From positions 2,170,001 through 2,234,000 of the forward strand of contig CM022369.1 of NCBI GenBank assembly GCA_011800155.1: a stretch of DNA of 64,000 bases, in the 5' to 3' direction. The translations under genes were made by a program, and so were the position numbers. The notes beneath the pieces were generated by a model, which was given only the letters and a program-made list of their open reading frames with translations, searched no databases and was not told where the DNA came from. Below are positions 13,501 to 27,274 of the stretch, in pieces. Source of the DNA: Flammulina velutipes (Eukaryota; Basidiomycota; Agaricomycetes; Agaricales; Physalacriaceae). Position 1 is the first letter of the stretch, and every line of letters starts with the position of its first letter.

Positions 13501-16500
13501 GAAATGAATTGATCCTATGTCTTCAATGTTGATTGGAGGTGACCTAGTAAGTCATGAGTAGGAGTAGAACGGACGAGGTGGAGGTACTACCATTGCGCGT
13601 TGAGTCCAGGGAAGGCAATGGTGAGGAGTTTTTCGGAAGTGGCTCGAATCAAAACAAGGGGGCAACGCTCCCCTACGTCGATGGTTGATCTCTCACGAGG
13701 TGCCACGCCATGTTCACGGAAGACGAATGCGCTCGAAAGATTGTTCTTGAGAATGAACCGAGGGGTGAGGGTTATGACTTTGGTCAGCTTGTACTTCCCA
13801 AGACCCTCAGACCATGATAATCCGACATGCACTTCGTCCTGTTTCGCCTTGAGAGATGGTATGGCCAATGCAGTTTCAGCAGACGGAGCTTCGACGCTAA
13901 CGCTCTAATTGTACAAAGTCAATCAGTGCCAAGAGTTTGGTAGATGTTTGCTGACCTTCGACCAATTTGAGTCGCCGACTTTGATGCTGAACTCGTGGCC
14001 ATTGTCTGACTGGTGGGACAGAACTGCAAGTATTCCACATCAAGTAATTGAAGAGTAGTGAGCATAACAACACGTACGGAACGGAGTTGAAGAAGACAAA
14101 ACATCTGTTCTCGGTCAGCATCGTACACATGCGCACAGAAAAGTACTTACCAGGTCGCGTATCGCCTGCCACATCATGCGCGCTTGCTCTGTTACTTCTC
14201 AGAGAACGAATTGAGAAAGGAAGCCCGGTGTTATTGACCACAAGGAAAGGACACGACACTTGGACCTTGAAAGCCCCTCCAGAATTGGGATATCGTCTGG
14301 GTCAAAAGGTCAATCGAGATTCCACTTCCCGTGCAATAAACCCACATGTAGTGTAGTTTCAGTGAAAGCTTTCGTCCACGTTCATCCTTTAGGGTGAGTC
14401 GTTTCTCCACATCAAAGTCCGAGTTTATGTCAGTGTTGATGATTGCAAATTCGCTTTGTTCGAAAACTGTGCCCCGTTGTGAGGCGCGCTCCATTCTGGT
14501 AAACTATGTACGTACCTGTGTCTTCCACTTCAACGTTGAGCAAAACTAGATGTCCGAGTTCTACAGAGTGAACTGGCATGACCCCGCCTTTTCTAAGATA
14601 ACTGCGCCAGTTCTGGTCCGTGTCTTTGTCATAGACCCGATACTGAAGGTTGTAAGGCAGCAGGTTCTCCAGCTCGATAGGTGCACGAAGTTTGAGCGTG
14701 ATTTTGGGGAATTTACTGGATCTCCAGTCAGAAGAGATATCGAGAAATCAAACTTAACTCACCGAGCTCCCGCCTGCCCGCCTTGATAGTCCGTCTCAAC
14801 CCAAGCTTGGAATCTGAATGAGGCCTCCTGGGGTTCGTTGTGAGGGCATCTAATCGTGAAGGCTCTAGTAGAGACAAGATCCTCCCATCGGATGGCAGGA
14901 CACCATTTATAACCAAAGCCCTCTATAGACAATTTAAACCGACTTATCAATCGTGCAACATATAACCACTTACGGTCTGGCTGTATACGAATCCTATGGC
15001 GTGCCGCTGAATCAATTGGTAGAGCGTAGTCTTGACCAGGGACCACCTTCTCCAGGTTATGGACAGGGTGTCCGCCCTCATCCACAAGGGTGACTTCAAG
15101 CGGATACAACGTCAAGTTCTGGATTCTGTAGGTGGAGCGGATGGTCACGATCTTCACGTTGTCGACCACTTCCACCTCGCATAGTAATCTGTTGGTGTAC
15201 TTGTCTGTGCGAGGACGAAGCGGGAAAGTGTATTCGCCTTCACGATCCACCGGAATGCTGCGTATTTGCTCCCAAGGTTGTCCGACAACTTGAACACCGA
15301 TGCTATGTTGACCTGAAGACGACACATGCTGCCAAAAGTTAGTCTCTGTGGGGAAAGAGCTTTAGGATACACACCTCTCGCAGGGTCTTCCAGTCGTCGA
15401 ATCGCCAGTCGATGGCATCGCCATGCATGACTTTCATAGAAGCGGAATCCTTGTCACTCGGACTACCATCGTCGTCGGACCACACGTAGATAGGCGAACC
15501 TGTTCGATTCCGAATCTTGTAAGGAGCGTAGCTTCCCCGAGCACTCTGTAGCACGCGTTCTCCCTCCTTGCTCCACATATTCAAAGTAGTGATGGCCAAC
15601 TCCGCAAAAGTCGTGCTGAGATTGAGATCCAATCGGTCCCGAGCAGACAGACCAAGAGTTATGCCACTTGTAGAATCTTGTTTGGAAGCCTATTAGAGAC
15701 ACATGAGCACCAATACAAAGCAAAGAACAACAAGGACTTACAGTAACGGTGAATGTCCATGGGTCAATCACTGTTAATATTCAGTTATCTGAATATGAAG
15801 GTAGGTGATGTGCTTACATGGTTCCCAGTGCGAGTTTGTCAAATTCCAATAGCTGATCTGGGTGGCCAACGTGGTCGTCGCATTCAACTAGTTGAACCAT
15901 GAGCAAGTACAACGACACCAGGAAGGCAACACTCACTTCGCCGGACCAATCCTTCGCTCCGATGATGAATCTCTTGACCTTCAAGTGCAGCATGGGTTGC
16001 TCATACATGTCACCAATGAGAACCAGGCGGAAGCCATCAAACGAGCCTTTGAGCTAGAAGACAAATATGGTCAGTTTTACAGCACCTAACAAAGTATTCT
16101 TCCTTGCCTGCTCTTTCGACGTAATCACGCGGGCTTTTCCAACAGGCGATTGTTTTCCCTTCAAGATCGTTTGACGAGATGAGGACTTTTTAGATGTGAC
16201 TTGGGACGGCCTATTCCTCTGTAACGATGTCTGAGCCTCTCCCGACGCGATTTCCGGCGACCTCTGAGAGCTCAACTCAATGGCTTTATTGACGATAGAC
16301 GTGATGAGGATGATGTCTCTGTAAGATGCTCGGAAGACGATTGGTTTCGCGTTGATCTCCATATTCGTCATTTGTTGGGACGAATTGGAGCGGCTGTCCA
16401 GCGACACGGTCGAATCGAAATCGTCCAAAAATCGCACGCTCTCGGATTCTTTGCCCATGTTGGTCAAAGACATTCCCAAGCGATTAATATTGAGAGCAAG

Positions 16501-19500
16501 TATGCCCTGCTACGACTTAGCGAGATGCTCTAGAGAGTGGTAGATGAAACGTACTTGTTGTGACAACATGATTTGCTTGATAGTCAAAATTATGGACTGG
16601 GTCTCCGGGTTGGAGTCGTTCTCCAAGACGTTGATTGACACGTCGTGCAAGTCAAGGCGGAAGTCAAAGCTAGACTGAGATTGTGGCTCCTGGGTAGGCG
16701 CAGCCTCGATGGGCTCGGATTGTGTCGAAGGCGCGGTGCTAATGAATGATGTGAAGAAATCAACCAAAGCGAAGATTGGATCCACAGCGAAAATCACTTG
16801 AGGCGAATCGATAGTAACAATCGCCAAAGACGAGCCGTTGGTCCCACCGGACGTGGTGTACAGAACCATAAACTGATTGCGATCGTGGTGGGCTGCAGGT
16901 ATGATTTCTCGGAAACGCGTCTGTCCTGCGCGCGTGTTGCTCATCGTGAAAGACTTGAGAACAACCTGCGCCTCTCCAGACGAGTCCGACAGCATCTTGA
17001 GGCGGAGTTCACTTTGGTTGAGGGCGAATCGCGTGATACCATGTTCTTTGAGATTTGCGACAGTCGTCGCGTTCCCGTCGTACAGATGCAGCTTCACCGA
17101 GTTTACTGCAACAACCAAGTCGACAGTAGGCCAAATGATCCCATCCTTCAGATTAATTATGAGCTCGGGTGCTAAACCAGCCGATTGAGAGCTGTCGGGA
17201 CCAGGGGTCGTGAGCGGCGTTGTGACTGAAGAGGCTGCAGATTCCGCCTGTGCATATCCTTCCGGAGCTCCAGCAAGGACGCGCGGGATCGACTGCGCTA
17301 AATTCATCAAGACGATGTATTGCACCTGAGTCAAGTGTAGCTTGACATCGGAGATCTTGACCGCAACCTGAACAAGGTAAGAAATTATGAAGTATAACTG
17401 ACGAATGTCACATACTTGATTATCGGGAATGTCGAAGACCTGTGTACGGTCGACGTTGACGGCCTGGGTGACCTCGGCCGTAACATTGATGTCGTCGATA
17501 ATCTTGAGTGTCGACAACTCGTCGCCATAGCGGATGTGGGAGACTAACTGGATACCAGTGAGACTCGCGGAAATCTTGTTCTCCGCCACCTCGGATTTGT
17601 TGCGAGCTGTGATTTCTCCTAAACGTAACACAAGACTGTCCTGCGAGTTCACTGGATCGAAAGGGATCACAACAATCGGCGATTTGACAGATATGTCGAA
17701 GTGCATGCGATCCATTTGAGGCGCACTCTGAACCGCAGCCTGAGTAGCGGCGTCGTATAGTCCTTTCAACCGCGCAAACTTGACGAGGAAGAAATATATG
17801 TCATGCAACGGCTGTTCCAGGAAATGCAGCTTCAGAGAAGCGGTAGTCAACGACACCGTAGACTTGATGCCATTGTAACCCGCTTCGTCTGGATCATAGG
17901 TTTGGTATCTGAACTCAGCAAAGTTTTGCCCTTCGATGGAGAGGATCTGCCTGAACACCTCTCCACGAGTGGGATCTTGAGCATCGTTGGAGAGAGACAA
18001 GCTGCCCAATTTTCCGGACACCTGCAGAGTCTTGCCCCAGACCAAGACAGCAACATCTGCAGTAGACAATGAGAGAGTGGCAAGACGCAGGTCGCCATTC
18101 ATCAAGATGACTGTTACATATGTCAGATATGTGGGGCAATAATCAGACAAAACAGCTAACCTTGAACACTTGCAAGATGTACAGTGACATGAATCTTGCC
18201 GTCTCCATTATTAGACTGAGTCTTAGCAACTGAACTAGGTTGTTGTTCTATGGAAAGGGGAGCGGTATTGTTCTGAGGAACGAAGGTGGTCATGATGAAG
18301 TCGTATAGCGTGATGACGGGTTCTGGGGCGGCGCTGAAAATGAAGGTAGAAATCTTGACGTCGACCTTCTGTTCGATGCCCTCGTATACAGCATTGAATT
18401 CCGGCGACTCCCTCTGGACGCGTGTGTACGCAACACTCAATAGGTCTTTGTCCTGAGACGCATCAAGCTCTGGCGATGACATGAATTTGATTGGGTCGCC
18501 GCCCGGTCGAACCAGATTCATTGTCAAGGCGCTAGAAATTTAGTAAGGCAGTTGTTCCGAGGTAAGTTGAGTGGACGTACCGCAAGTTAACGTCGACCTT
18601 CATGTCGAATTTAGCCAAGGCGAAGGTCAACGAGAACATGTCGAGAGAAACATCTCCCAGCGCTTTCTCGACGTTGTCTGCGTTCACCTTCGAAATGACT
18701 ACCTTCAACTGATCGACACGGAAATCGAGCTCGAAGACATGCTGGTGGAGGTCAGGATACTAGTGAACGGTCAGTCTAGTTTTGATGTCACTCAAAAGGG
18801 CACGAACATCGGGAAGTCCTTCGCTTGCCTCATAGAATTCATCCTTCGTATCGTCTTCTCCTTCGTCGTCGTCTTCCTTTTCTTCCTCCACAGTGTATTC
18901 GGGTTCAATCTGGGAGAAGAATCCAGATCGGCTTGCGAATGTCGTCGCTATCGAATCATCTCTCGGTATATCATCCCCAAACTTGGGAATACACACATCC
19001 ACCAATCGCATCAAGGATTTATACTTGACGTCTGAAAGGTTGAGCTGCAGCGTGGGCAAGCTTCCTGCGACCTTGATGCGAGCGAGACTCAGAGCAGACG
19101 GCACGATAGAATTCTGCACGACGAGGTCAATGTTGATACGTTCTACAAGGTGCAAGGCGTCAGTTTTGTCTGAGGTCAAGGCTCGTCGACAGGAGTCCAG
19201 GTCATTCCCCAGAACGAACTATTAATGGTGAATATGAGAAGAACAAGTGGAAAACGATTGACATACCTGAGCGTCCTTTAGCTTGAGCATGAATCTATCA
19301 TACATCAAAGACTCCAACTGCCGATGATCCTCCTCGTTGTACTGCTGGTTTCGCTTCAGAGTCACCGTTTTCACGGCATCTTTGTCTGCGATATCGCTCT
19401 CAATGGAGATGTGTCCAGCATCGATTATGAGATGCTTGCACTTGAATGTAGTCACACTAGCCGCTGCATGTCAGTTTCGAGTAACACCGATTGATATAAG

Positions 19501-22084
19501 TATATAACCACGCACTCCTCGGGAACAATGATGACGGGGGCGTTCATGTCCATCTGTATGTCAATGGTCTTATGATTCTGAAGGGCGAACTCAAGACCGG
19601 CCCTCGTCTCTTTGCTCAAGCCTTCGAGTGTTTGACCGGCGGCAGTCTGATTTCCGGTCAGAACAAATGCAAAAAGTACTAAGACGACTCACCAAAAGTG
19701 CTTCCACAGACTCCAGCTGGCTTTCAGGTGGCTTGAAAAACTTGTAGATCGCCTCCACGTAACCCTTATGGTAGATGATCTCCATGTGGCGCATTCGTAC
19801 GGCGAGAGCATTGTCCGCTCTTTCATCCAACGGTTTCATCTCATACTTCACAAACAGGAAAGGATCCTCGTCATCTTCTCGAGCGGCTGGAACATCCTTT
19901 ACATACATCACTTTGGGATGTAAAGTATTTTTGGTCAAACCATCTAGAACAGTAAATCCCATCAGCGATACCGACGCCTCTAGATTATCAGTTCGTTGAA
20001 TGACATCTGCACGGAAGACGTCGAACACGACAGAAACGATGTCCTCTGCTTTCCCGTGAGGATCAGTCTTGAGAACGAAGGAGCCCTTGTCCAGCTTCGC
20101 ATTGATGCGTGCCTTCAAAGCGTCGCCAGGCGCCTGCAACGCCTCTACCACAGCTGTTTTCTCGTCGAAGTCGAGAACGTCATAAAGCTGTTGCCGTTGT
20201 TCCTCCGTCATATTGCCGCCGAAAGCAGCATCGGTATCGCTCTCGGTGGTCTGTGAGCCTGATCCCCATATCCAGCTTGACCAACTCGACTTTGCTGGTT
20301 CCTGTTTGGCCTTGTCCTTCTCTAGTCTCTGCCGCAACGCCTCGTCCTTGCGTAGGCGAGATCGTGCGATAGAACGATAGAATCGGATGTCTTCGTATGA
20401 AAATTTCTTCTCCAATGCTTCCAGCTCTTTCGTGTCCTAAGTTCCAAGGTCAAATTAGTCAAAGGGAAGGTGAAATGCCGTACTGCGACCGCCAAAGTGT
20501 TGAGTTGCTTCTTTTGAAAGAGTTCGACGTATCTATTTCTGTCATCTCGACGTTCCGCGAAATATGTCCATGTCCACTTCCTGTTTTTCTCTTTGACACC
20601 TTCAAGTATAGCACGCCCGGCAAACAAAAGGCGTGCCTTGGCTTTACTTTCAGTGAATTCTATCTCGGCTGGTCGATACTTCCGATACTGTGACGACGTT
20701 AGTGATAATTACAACTGAAGGGAAGCAAGAACGTACTTGGTGTTGCCGAATGTATACGTGATACATATCTAATAGGGAAATGGTGTCGCGGTACTGGTGA
20801 TTGTCGAGGGTAATTCCGATTTCGTCGAAGAGTAACTGAACATCGAAGCGTGGCGTTTCGTTGTCTACTCTGTGATTTACAACGATCTGTGTACTCATAT
20901 TTCAATACAACGCGCAGAAGTTGGAAAACATTCAACGCACTCTGCCTTCCCCTGACACGGGCTTCAAGATAAACTGATGATCAGCTTCGTGAGAGCTAGA
21001 TGCAATCTGGGTATCGTGTTGAGTAGAGAAGATGGTAGCAACACTTGACAAATCACCATGTCAAGGAATTTCTGCATAGACTCTTTATGAGGCAGTCCCG
21101 CGATGCTTGGGGAATCAGTATCGAAATAGACTCCAAGGGATTGGAGGTTGGCAAGCTACTTTCAATTGAGTTTATAGTACCATGAGAAGGGCAGGCACCA
21201 ACTTTGTGAATTGCGCCAGCAGTGCTCTCGATGAATGAGGCTTTCCATTCCTCGTTGACGGATATTGCCTGGAAGCCGGCCAATGTGAGGCCCGCAGCGA
21301 AAGGATGCTATATATGATTAAGAGTCTATACATTCGGAGACATGGGACACACGTACGCCTGGGACACTGAGTTTGTCCTCGTAACGAACATGGATATTTT
21401 TGACAGTGACTTGGATGTTATTGATAATCTTTGCGGTCAACGATTCCCACAATCCTTGCGCCTGAGGAGAGTTATCTATGGTTCTATATTAGTGTATAGA
21501 ACAACTGAACACATATGAATAGCGCACCTTTGGATGATTCTGCCTGACCTTGCATGTGCAGTAGTTCGGCATTCTGGAGACGTTCCTGCTTCGTAGCCTG
21601 GGCGCGTTGTTCCTCGTCTTCTGGATCGAAATTGGATTCGGTGGACGGAACGACGAGAAGAAAGACGTCTTCAATTAGGATCTCGACAGGCTGATTACCG
21701 AGGTTCATCCAATGAAGGGAGAGCGTGAACTTTCCGAGGTGACCTAATAATACGTCAGTTGCTTCTAGGCGAAGGAGTCGGATATGGTAAACCTTCGAGA
21801 ACGTCGATTGGCAGGCGGAACTTGTCAAGGGCACCGCGCTTGAGAGTCAAGTTTCGTAGCGTGAGTTGGCCTGTCGGTCATTAGCAAGTTGGGTGAGCGT
21901 TGGGCGATATAATGAACCTTGTCCTATTCCATAGTTTACTTGGTTCATATCCAAGTTTTCGACATATGGGGCGAGGATTCGGTTAAAGAGCTGGATTGCG
22001 CGTCATGAGTTGGAGACTGCGCTGGATCGTAGTGCTTGTACTGACGACATTGAGGACCTCTTTTCCCGGGTCAAGCCACCACAT
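10556..22084 (-). CDS. VPS13: VPS13 bridge-type lipid transfer protein
   Basis: A giant gene of 11.5 kb with many roughly 50-nt introns, encoding about 3,000 residues or more. The N-terminal chorein part reads [14 protein letters not shown], then [21 protein letters not shown] and [20 protein letters not shown], the VPS13/ATG2 signature. The middle is a long repeating beta-groove region. Around 15.6-13.0 kb lies the VAB (SHR-BD) adaptor region with [20 protein letters not shown]. The C-terminal ATG_C-like part holds [20 protein letters not shown] and [20 protein letters not shown], followed by a PH-like end ([13 protein letters not shown]). VPS13 moves glycerolipids between organelles at contact sites (ER with mitochondria, vacuole, endosome, prospore membrane). 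Exon limits inside are not all resolved here; family identity is certain. Confidence 0.95.
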
Positions 22085-22804
22085 TGCGAGGCGTAATCCA
22101 GTCAAGTAGTGGTGGTGAAAGGGAGAGCAGTTGTCGTCGAGACAATTTCTGGTGCGGCGTTGATGTCATCAGCTGCCTCCGTCGCCGTCATCAGCTGCCG
22201 TCGACAAGCAGCGACAAATAACGCGTCTTGTACTTATTTACCATCGGTCGCGTATACACGTAAGCCAAATGCTGCAATGCAGTCTGATTACAAGCAAATT
22301 GAAAGTACAGGGAAAAGAGTCGAGAACTTTGTTGCGCCACACTTTGATTCCCCGCTGATCATTTCTGCGGGACCCCAGTCGGCCATGTACGTACGCCCGC
22401 TCGTTCCAAGACTCTGTTTCTAGGCCGCTCTTGACTAACGGTCCGTGTGCCGTTATTGTCAGAAGATCCTCAAGAATGTTCGGTTCACCGTCCACTGTAT
22501 CGTCCATTGGCGCGAGACTGAGCTTTGGCTCCGCCGCTGGCCAAAATGTCGCACTAAAGAAGTTCTATAATTGCAAGATTTGGGCCCGCCAGAGCTATAA
22601 ATGCATGAGGCAAGACTCGTGGACTTGGAAGTTTAGCTGTCTGGAGTAATGTGATTGGCTCTAGGCAAAAGGCAGGCCGATCAGACCCGACTCTTCCCGT
22701 GACTGAAACGGGCCTCGTTACCTATAAAATGTCTCTGTCTGGAATCAAATATTAGTATCCTGCAACCCCCCACATCCAGCCCTTGTATCATCTATTTCCC
22801 CGCC
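22085..22804. other. Divergent intergenic region VPS13 / orphan gene
   Basis: This 720-bp region separates VPS13 (minus) from the orphan gene at 22805 (plus). A 13-bp direct repeat GTCATCAGCTGCC occurs twice near 22165-22200 and includes the E-box-like CAGCTG. A TATA box for the right gene lies at 22723-22729. Open frames here have no family features and look accidental. Confidence 0.45.
22723..22729 (+). promoter_or_regulatory. TATA box of orphan gene at 22805
   Basis: TATAAAA lies 82 bp upstream of the ATG at 22805, in a normal position for a fungal promoter. Confidence 0.55.
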
Positions 22805-23507
22805 ATGGTCTCCGTGTTCACCCAGTCTTCCCCGCTCCCCACCATCCAGGACAAGCTTTCGTTGAACGAGGTCAGTCTGTTCGCCGCACTGGGCGGTCGT
22901 GCGACTGACTATCATTCAAGCTCGGGAGTCTCACCGACGCCATCGAGCCGTTCACAAAGTTTGTCCATCCATTTCATCCTAGGCGAGTATCCTAACAACA
23001 ATTACAGAGTCATTATGCAGTCCGGGAATCCATCCGTACGGCTGCACTGTACGGTCCCCACCTGGTGTCCCACGTCAGATACATGTGCGCAAAGTCCTCG
23101 CGCCGATTTAACATCACGCTTATAGCTATTAGGCTTCGACCTCCACGACCTTCATGACTTACGATCCCGTTTCCTCCTCTTCATCCATGATCTCCTCCAG
23201 TCCCTTCGGGCATGTGGGGTATGTATACCTCGTGGTCATTCTGTTGCACGCCCGGCTAATACCTGTCAAGGTCCACGCTTCATACTCTCTTGCTCCGTCG
23301 AGTTCTTCCCTCTGTCTCATCTGCGCCTCTGCGCCAGATATCACCGGGTCTCAGGTCAAGCTCTATGCCCTCGATCTCCTCCAAACCGCAAAACTCAATA
23401 AACGGTATGATTCTTTCGATCCCTTCAATTCGCCATCTCATCCTTTTCACAGACAAAATGTCGTTCTCGCCGATCTCAAATCCTATCCCAGTCTCATTAT
23501 CACGTAG
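22805..23507 (+). CDS. Unidentified 149-residue fungal protein
   Basis: I do not recognise this protein. Six short exons (introns 22871-22920, 22959-23009, 23074-23125, 23219-23270, 23405-23452) keep one frame and give 149 residues beginning MVSVFTQSSPLPTIQDKLSL. It has no signal peptide or membrane span. The middle is helical and amphipathic (FDLHDLHDLRSRFLLFIHDL), followed by a strand-like part (VHASYSLAPSSSSLCLICAS) and the ending LNKRQNVVLADLKSYPSLIIT. The consistent splice phases, TATA box and intron density like the neighbours argue that it is real. It converges on eIF2D with a 290-bp gap. The acceptor at 23125 was preferred over one at 23132 because only it keeps the downstream frame open. 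Confidence 0.65.
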
Positions 23508-23797
23508 TTTTCTTTCTTCATGGATCCTTGGGCATATCGCATCTGTAACATATTCGTACATCGCTTTGCATATATTCATTCAAGTTCACATTACGATTGA
23601 ATAAGTCACTGCCCAGACGGTTATAATGACACATTTTGGTGTCATTTTCTGTCGGTTGAAGGGTTGCGTCGAACTCATGCTCTATCACGAGAGTGTGGCG
23701 TAGAAGCGGTCACTTTGCCGCTTGTGCCAAGGCTTATATACTTCATTTCTATTCCCAAGAGCAACGTACGCCTGCCGTACACTACAACGGCAGCTTC

Positions 23798-25792
23798 TTA
23801 TTGTCCTGTCGCCTCGATCCATCGTTTAGGAACACCCTTGCCAGTCAAATAGTCTGATACAGCCTGCGCCTGTTTTCCTTGGACTAGCACCTCCATACCA
23901 GCATTCGGACCCTTCCCAGTGACGGGAGACACAGATGTAGCGCCTGCACATGTCTTGCGCAACTCATCTGCCATCTCCTCCGTGTCAATTGAGAAGGCCT
24001 CAAACCCTCGGGTCAGAGTCGATGCCTTTCGTCCTTGTCGCATCTTGATGGATATCTGTATAGGAAGAAGAAGGCCTTTCCTGATTGGAATTAAGCATTC
24101 ACTCGCGAATCAGATTGATTAAAAAGACGGACTTGACCTCTCCATTGACTTCGTACCAATTCTGCATTCGCTCAATAATCCTCCGGAAAAGCTCATCGCG
24201 CTTCAAGAATTCTGATTCCAAGGGATCATCCAGCACCGTGGCTTTCTCGTTATTCTTGTTCTTAGATGACGTTTTGATAGTCTTGGGTGCCTTTGATTGC
24301 ACGCAATGGCGGAGAGTGTCGTCAAGGTTGATGTACGCTTTGTCATGTGGATTGATCAGGTCCTTCGACACAATGTAGCTGTTAACGATATTCCGAATCT
24401 CGGGGATCGTGTACAACTGGGAAGGGCTAGAATCCTAGCGCATCAGCACGATGTCCTCGGAAGAGGTAAGAGAACTGACCTAGCTTTCATTACTTGAAAG
24501 AGTTCCACTGTTGTCTGGTGAGGCTTCCAAAGCTCCCGTATCTCAAGCTCCTGCTGCGCCAATGCTTCCTTTTCGCGTAGGGCCTCTTCTCTTTCGGCTT
24601 TCTTGGCTGCCTTCGCCTCGAGAGCACCAATTGTGGCGAACGAGTTGTGTCCCTGCACAGCTGGATGGCCCGAACTCACACCCGTCACCACTAGCTCAGT
24701 ATGTTTCGGAAGCGCCTTGGTGGTCAAGAGGGTTTCCTTCTCGGCCGCTTTGATGAAGGCTGTCACAGATTTGTAGGTGGAGCCTTTTATTGTGATATCC
24801 TGGGGGCTCGGTTCACTATTGGAAGGCACGAGAAGGGTAGGGAATGCTGGACGAGAAGGTAGAATGTATGTCGAGTAGAACGTAGACAACGTGATGGGGA
24901 AAGAAGATACCGGAAGGGCTTGGAGGGTAGTGGATATCGCCTGTAAGAGGGACAGCCGTAATAGAGTCGATACCTCTTCTTTGGAGTAGACAAGAATAGA
25001 TGTCTCCGGTATCGGGGCTTCAGCCACTTCGATACACTGTTCCGAGGGTGTGGCGCTCTCGGTTACAGCGCCTTCTTGAGCTCCTGTCGTGTGAAGATTG
25101 TCAATTGGCATGGGTGCAGGCGCGTCGTGTTTAGAGCCGATATCCCAGAGATGATCTTTCCAGGTGTGTATCGTTAAAGCCGCTTTGCCTTTCTGGTTGT
25201 CCTCCTGGATCTGAGCACTCGATACGGCCATACGGCTAACAGCCAGAGGGGCAGATATCATTTCCACGCCGTCTTTCTTCTCGTACTGACAGATCGCAAC
25301 GATTTGGCCTTCCGAGAGTTGAGTACTGCTAAACATGACTGAATCGATAATGTTAGAAAGTCATCCCTGTTACAGAATGCACAGACCTACCTCCGGGAAT
25401 CATAAGATCGGCACCACCGATGAGAATAGGAATGACAGGTGAAGGTGTGCACAGAAACGGCAGGATGTTTGGCCTTTTCCAAAGAGTGTATACCGTCGGA
25501 ATCAACTCATCTGAGCCTTTCCCGATAGATATCCACAGCGGATCTCCCAAAGGCGAGAGATAAGCAACCTAAAAAGCTGTCAGTCATCAACCAATATTTC
25601 CAGAGAACGGCTCACGCCTTGAAGGTCGAGGTGATTGGTGAATTTGGCAGTCAAAATGCCATCGGGTACGAGGAGGTCTCCATCTTCAGCTGGAAGAGAG
25701 TAGGCTGCGAGTACGCGTTGCTTGAGTTTCCGCCTATCAGAGCTGCGCAAGGGCGTTGAACTTTTTAAATTTGCAAGCGGTTTCTTGAACAT
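23798..25792 (-). CDS. TMA64: Translation factor eIF2D (Tma64)
   Basis: Five exons with introns 25569-25615, 25339-25390, 24427-24479 and 24081-24132 give 596 residues. The N-terminus MFKKPLANLKSSTPLRSSDR is the conserved eIF2D start, followed by a PUA region (GVMFSSTQLSEGQIVAICQ). The centre holds the winged-helix/SWIB-like part, and the C-terminus is a SUI1 domain (KMRQGRKASTLTRGFEAF ending KGVPKRWIEATGQ). eIF2D (ligatin; yeast Tma64) binds the 40S subunit, removes deacylated tRNA and mRNA after termination and can deliver tRNA to the P site without GTP. The last intron donor is GTCCGT, chosen because only it joins the frame into the SUI1 domain. Confidence 0.93.
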
Positions 25793-26062
25793 GAAAGTGT
25801 CAAGCGAAAGAAGATCATATTCGGCATTCTGCGAGACGTGATTTGTAGGGCCTTGTGGACCACAAATACTGTGCTTGTACGGCCACTCTTCTCGCGTCCA
25901 AACTGCAGCATTTCAAGTGCAGCCGAAGACGGAGTTATAATGAGATATTTGCGCAGATTCCGAGCCAATAACACGTGAAAAACGTGTGTGAAATGGTGCA
26001 CGTGACTGTTCGGGGGCCCCAAAAAAACGACGACGTTGCTGGCTTTCCTTGCTCGACCCACC

Positions 26063-27274
26063 ATGCTCGCAGATATCCTCCAGGCCGTCGTCCCCTTTTC
26101 TCTTCCCACTCACTTGTATTCTTATGTCCCAGGCCAAACCCCGTTATCGACTACGCCAGTCGTTATTGGCACCCTCACCGGTTACCTGGTCACGATTTTC
26201 GGTGTGCAGGCCGTCATGAAAAATCGCCAACCTCAAAAGCTCAATACTCTTTTCCAAATTCACAATGTCATCCTCAGCAGCGGAAGCTTGCTGCTGCTCG
26301 TGCTCATGATGGAGGAAATCCTTCCCATAATGTGGAAGAGAGGAGTATTCGCCGCGATTTGTGCTCCAGAGGCTTGGACACCAGTGAGTACCATGGCACT
26401 CCTTGTTCTTCACCTCGCTAACGCGTCCGCAGCGCATGGAATTTTACTATATGGTCAACTATTACTTCAAATATCTCGAACTACTCGACACCGTGTTCCT
26501 CGCCTTCAAGAAAAAGCCGCTCGGTACGCACCATCTATTTACCCCTGTCGCCCTCCTGACGTCCGCTCAGCATTCCTCCACGTTTTCCATCATTCCGCCA
26601 CCGCATTGCTTTGCTTTTCTCAACTCAACGGCAAAACCAGTATCGTACGTCGTTCTCCGCGTCCTAGCGCCACCTCTGACGTGTCACCTTCCCTAGTCAT
26701 GGACTGTCATCTCTATCAACTTGGCTGTACACGTTTTAATGTGTAAGCCGCCGCCTTTTTACGCGTCGCGCACCGGTCTAATGCTCCCTCTCAGATTACT
26801 ACTACTATGCTACCGCCGGCGGAAGGACCATCTGGGTTCGTTCGCGTTGCTTGAGATCATCTGTCCCTTTCTCATGTGTTTCTGCAGTGGAAAAAGTACC
26901 TGACCATGATGCAAATCATCCAATTTGTTATCGACTTGCACCTCGTCTACTTTGGCAGTACGTGTCCCTCCTTCGCATCAGAACAACAATTCACCATCCT
27001 CGCAGCCTACCAGCACTTTGTTGCCAACTATTACCAGCATCTCCCACATATGGGTGACTGCCAGGGCGCGGAGAGCTCGGCGATCTTTGGCTGTGCGCTG
27101 TTGAGCAGCTACCTTTTGTTGTTTGTCGATTTCTACTTCCGGACATATAAGAAGCCCGTCAAGGGATCCAAGTCAAACGGATCGGCGAAAGTGAACGGGA
27201 AAGTAAATGGGAAAGCGTATGTTGTCTGTGAAACATCCCTTCTCGTCGAGTGCTAACGACCTCCTAGGGAATAA
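26063..27274 (+). CDS. ELO-family fatty acid elongase
   Basis: Eight exons (introns 26384-26432, 26524-26570, 26645-26696, 26743-26794, 26836-26887, 26958-27005, 27217-27267) give 286 residues, a normal ELO length. Diagnostic motifs are YYFKYLELLDTVFLAFKKKP, the histidine box HVFHH at about residue 145, the Tyr-rich MYYYYYATAGG and TMMQIIQFVIDLHLVYFGTY. Several hydrophobic spans fit an ER protein. ELO enzymes condense malonyl-CoA with acyl-CoA in fatty-acid elongation; HVFHH is generally seen in elongases of saturated and monounsaturated chains, while HVYHH marks polyunsaturated ones. The lysine-rich C-terminus resembles an ER retrieval tail. Start and eIF2D start are divergent, 270 bp apart. 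Chain-length specificity (Elo1, 2 or 3 type) is not decided. Confidence 0.92.

Noticed and set aside
18571..19035. Open frame of 154 codons on the plus strand inside VPS13
   Set aside because: It is antisense to well-conserved VPS13 coding sequence, has no family features, and similar antisense frames occur throughout the gene because of its codon pattern.
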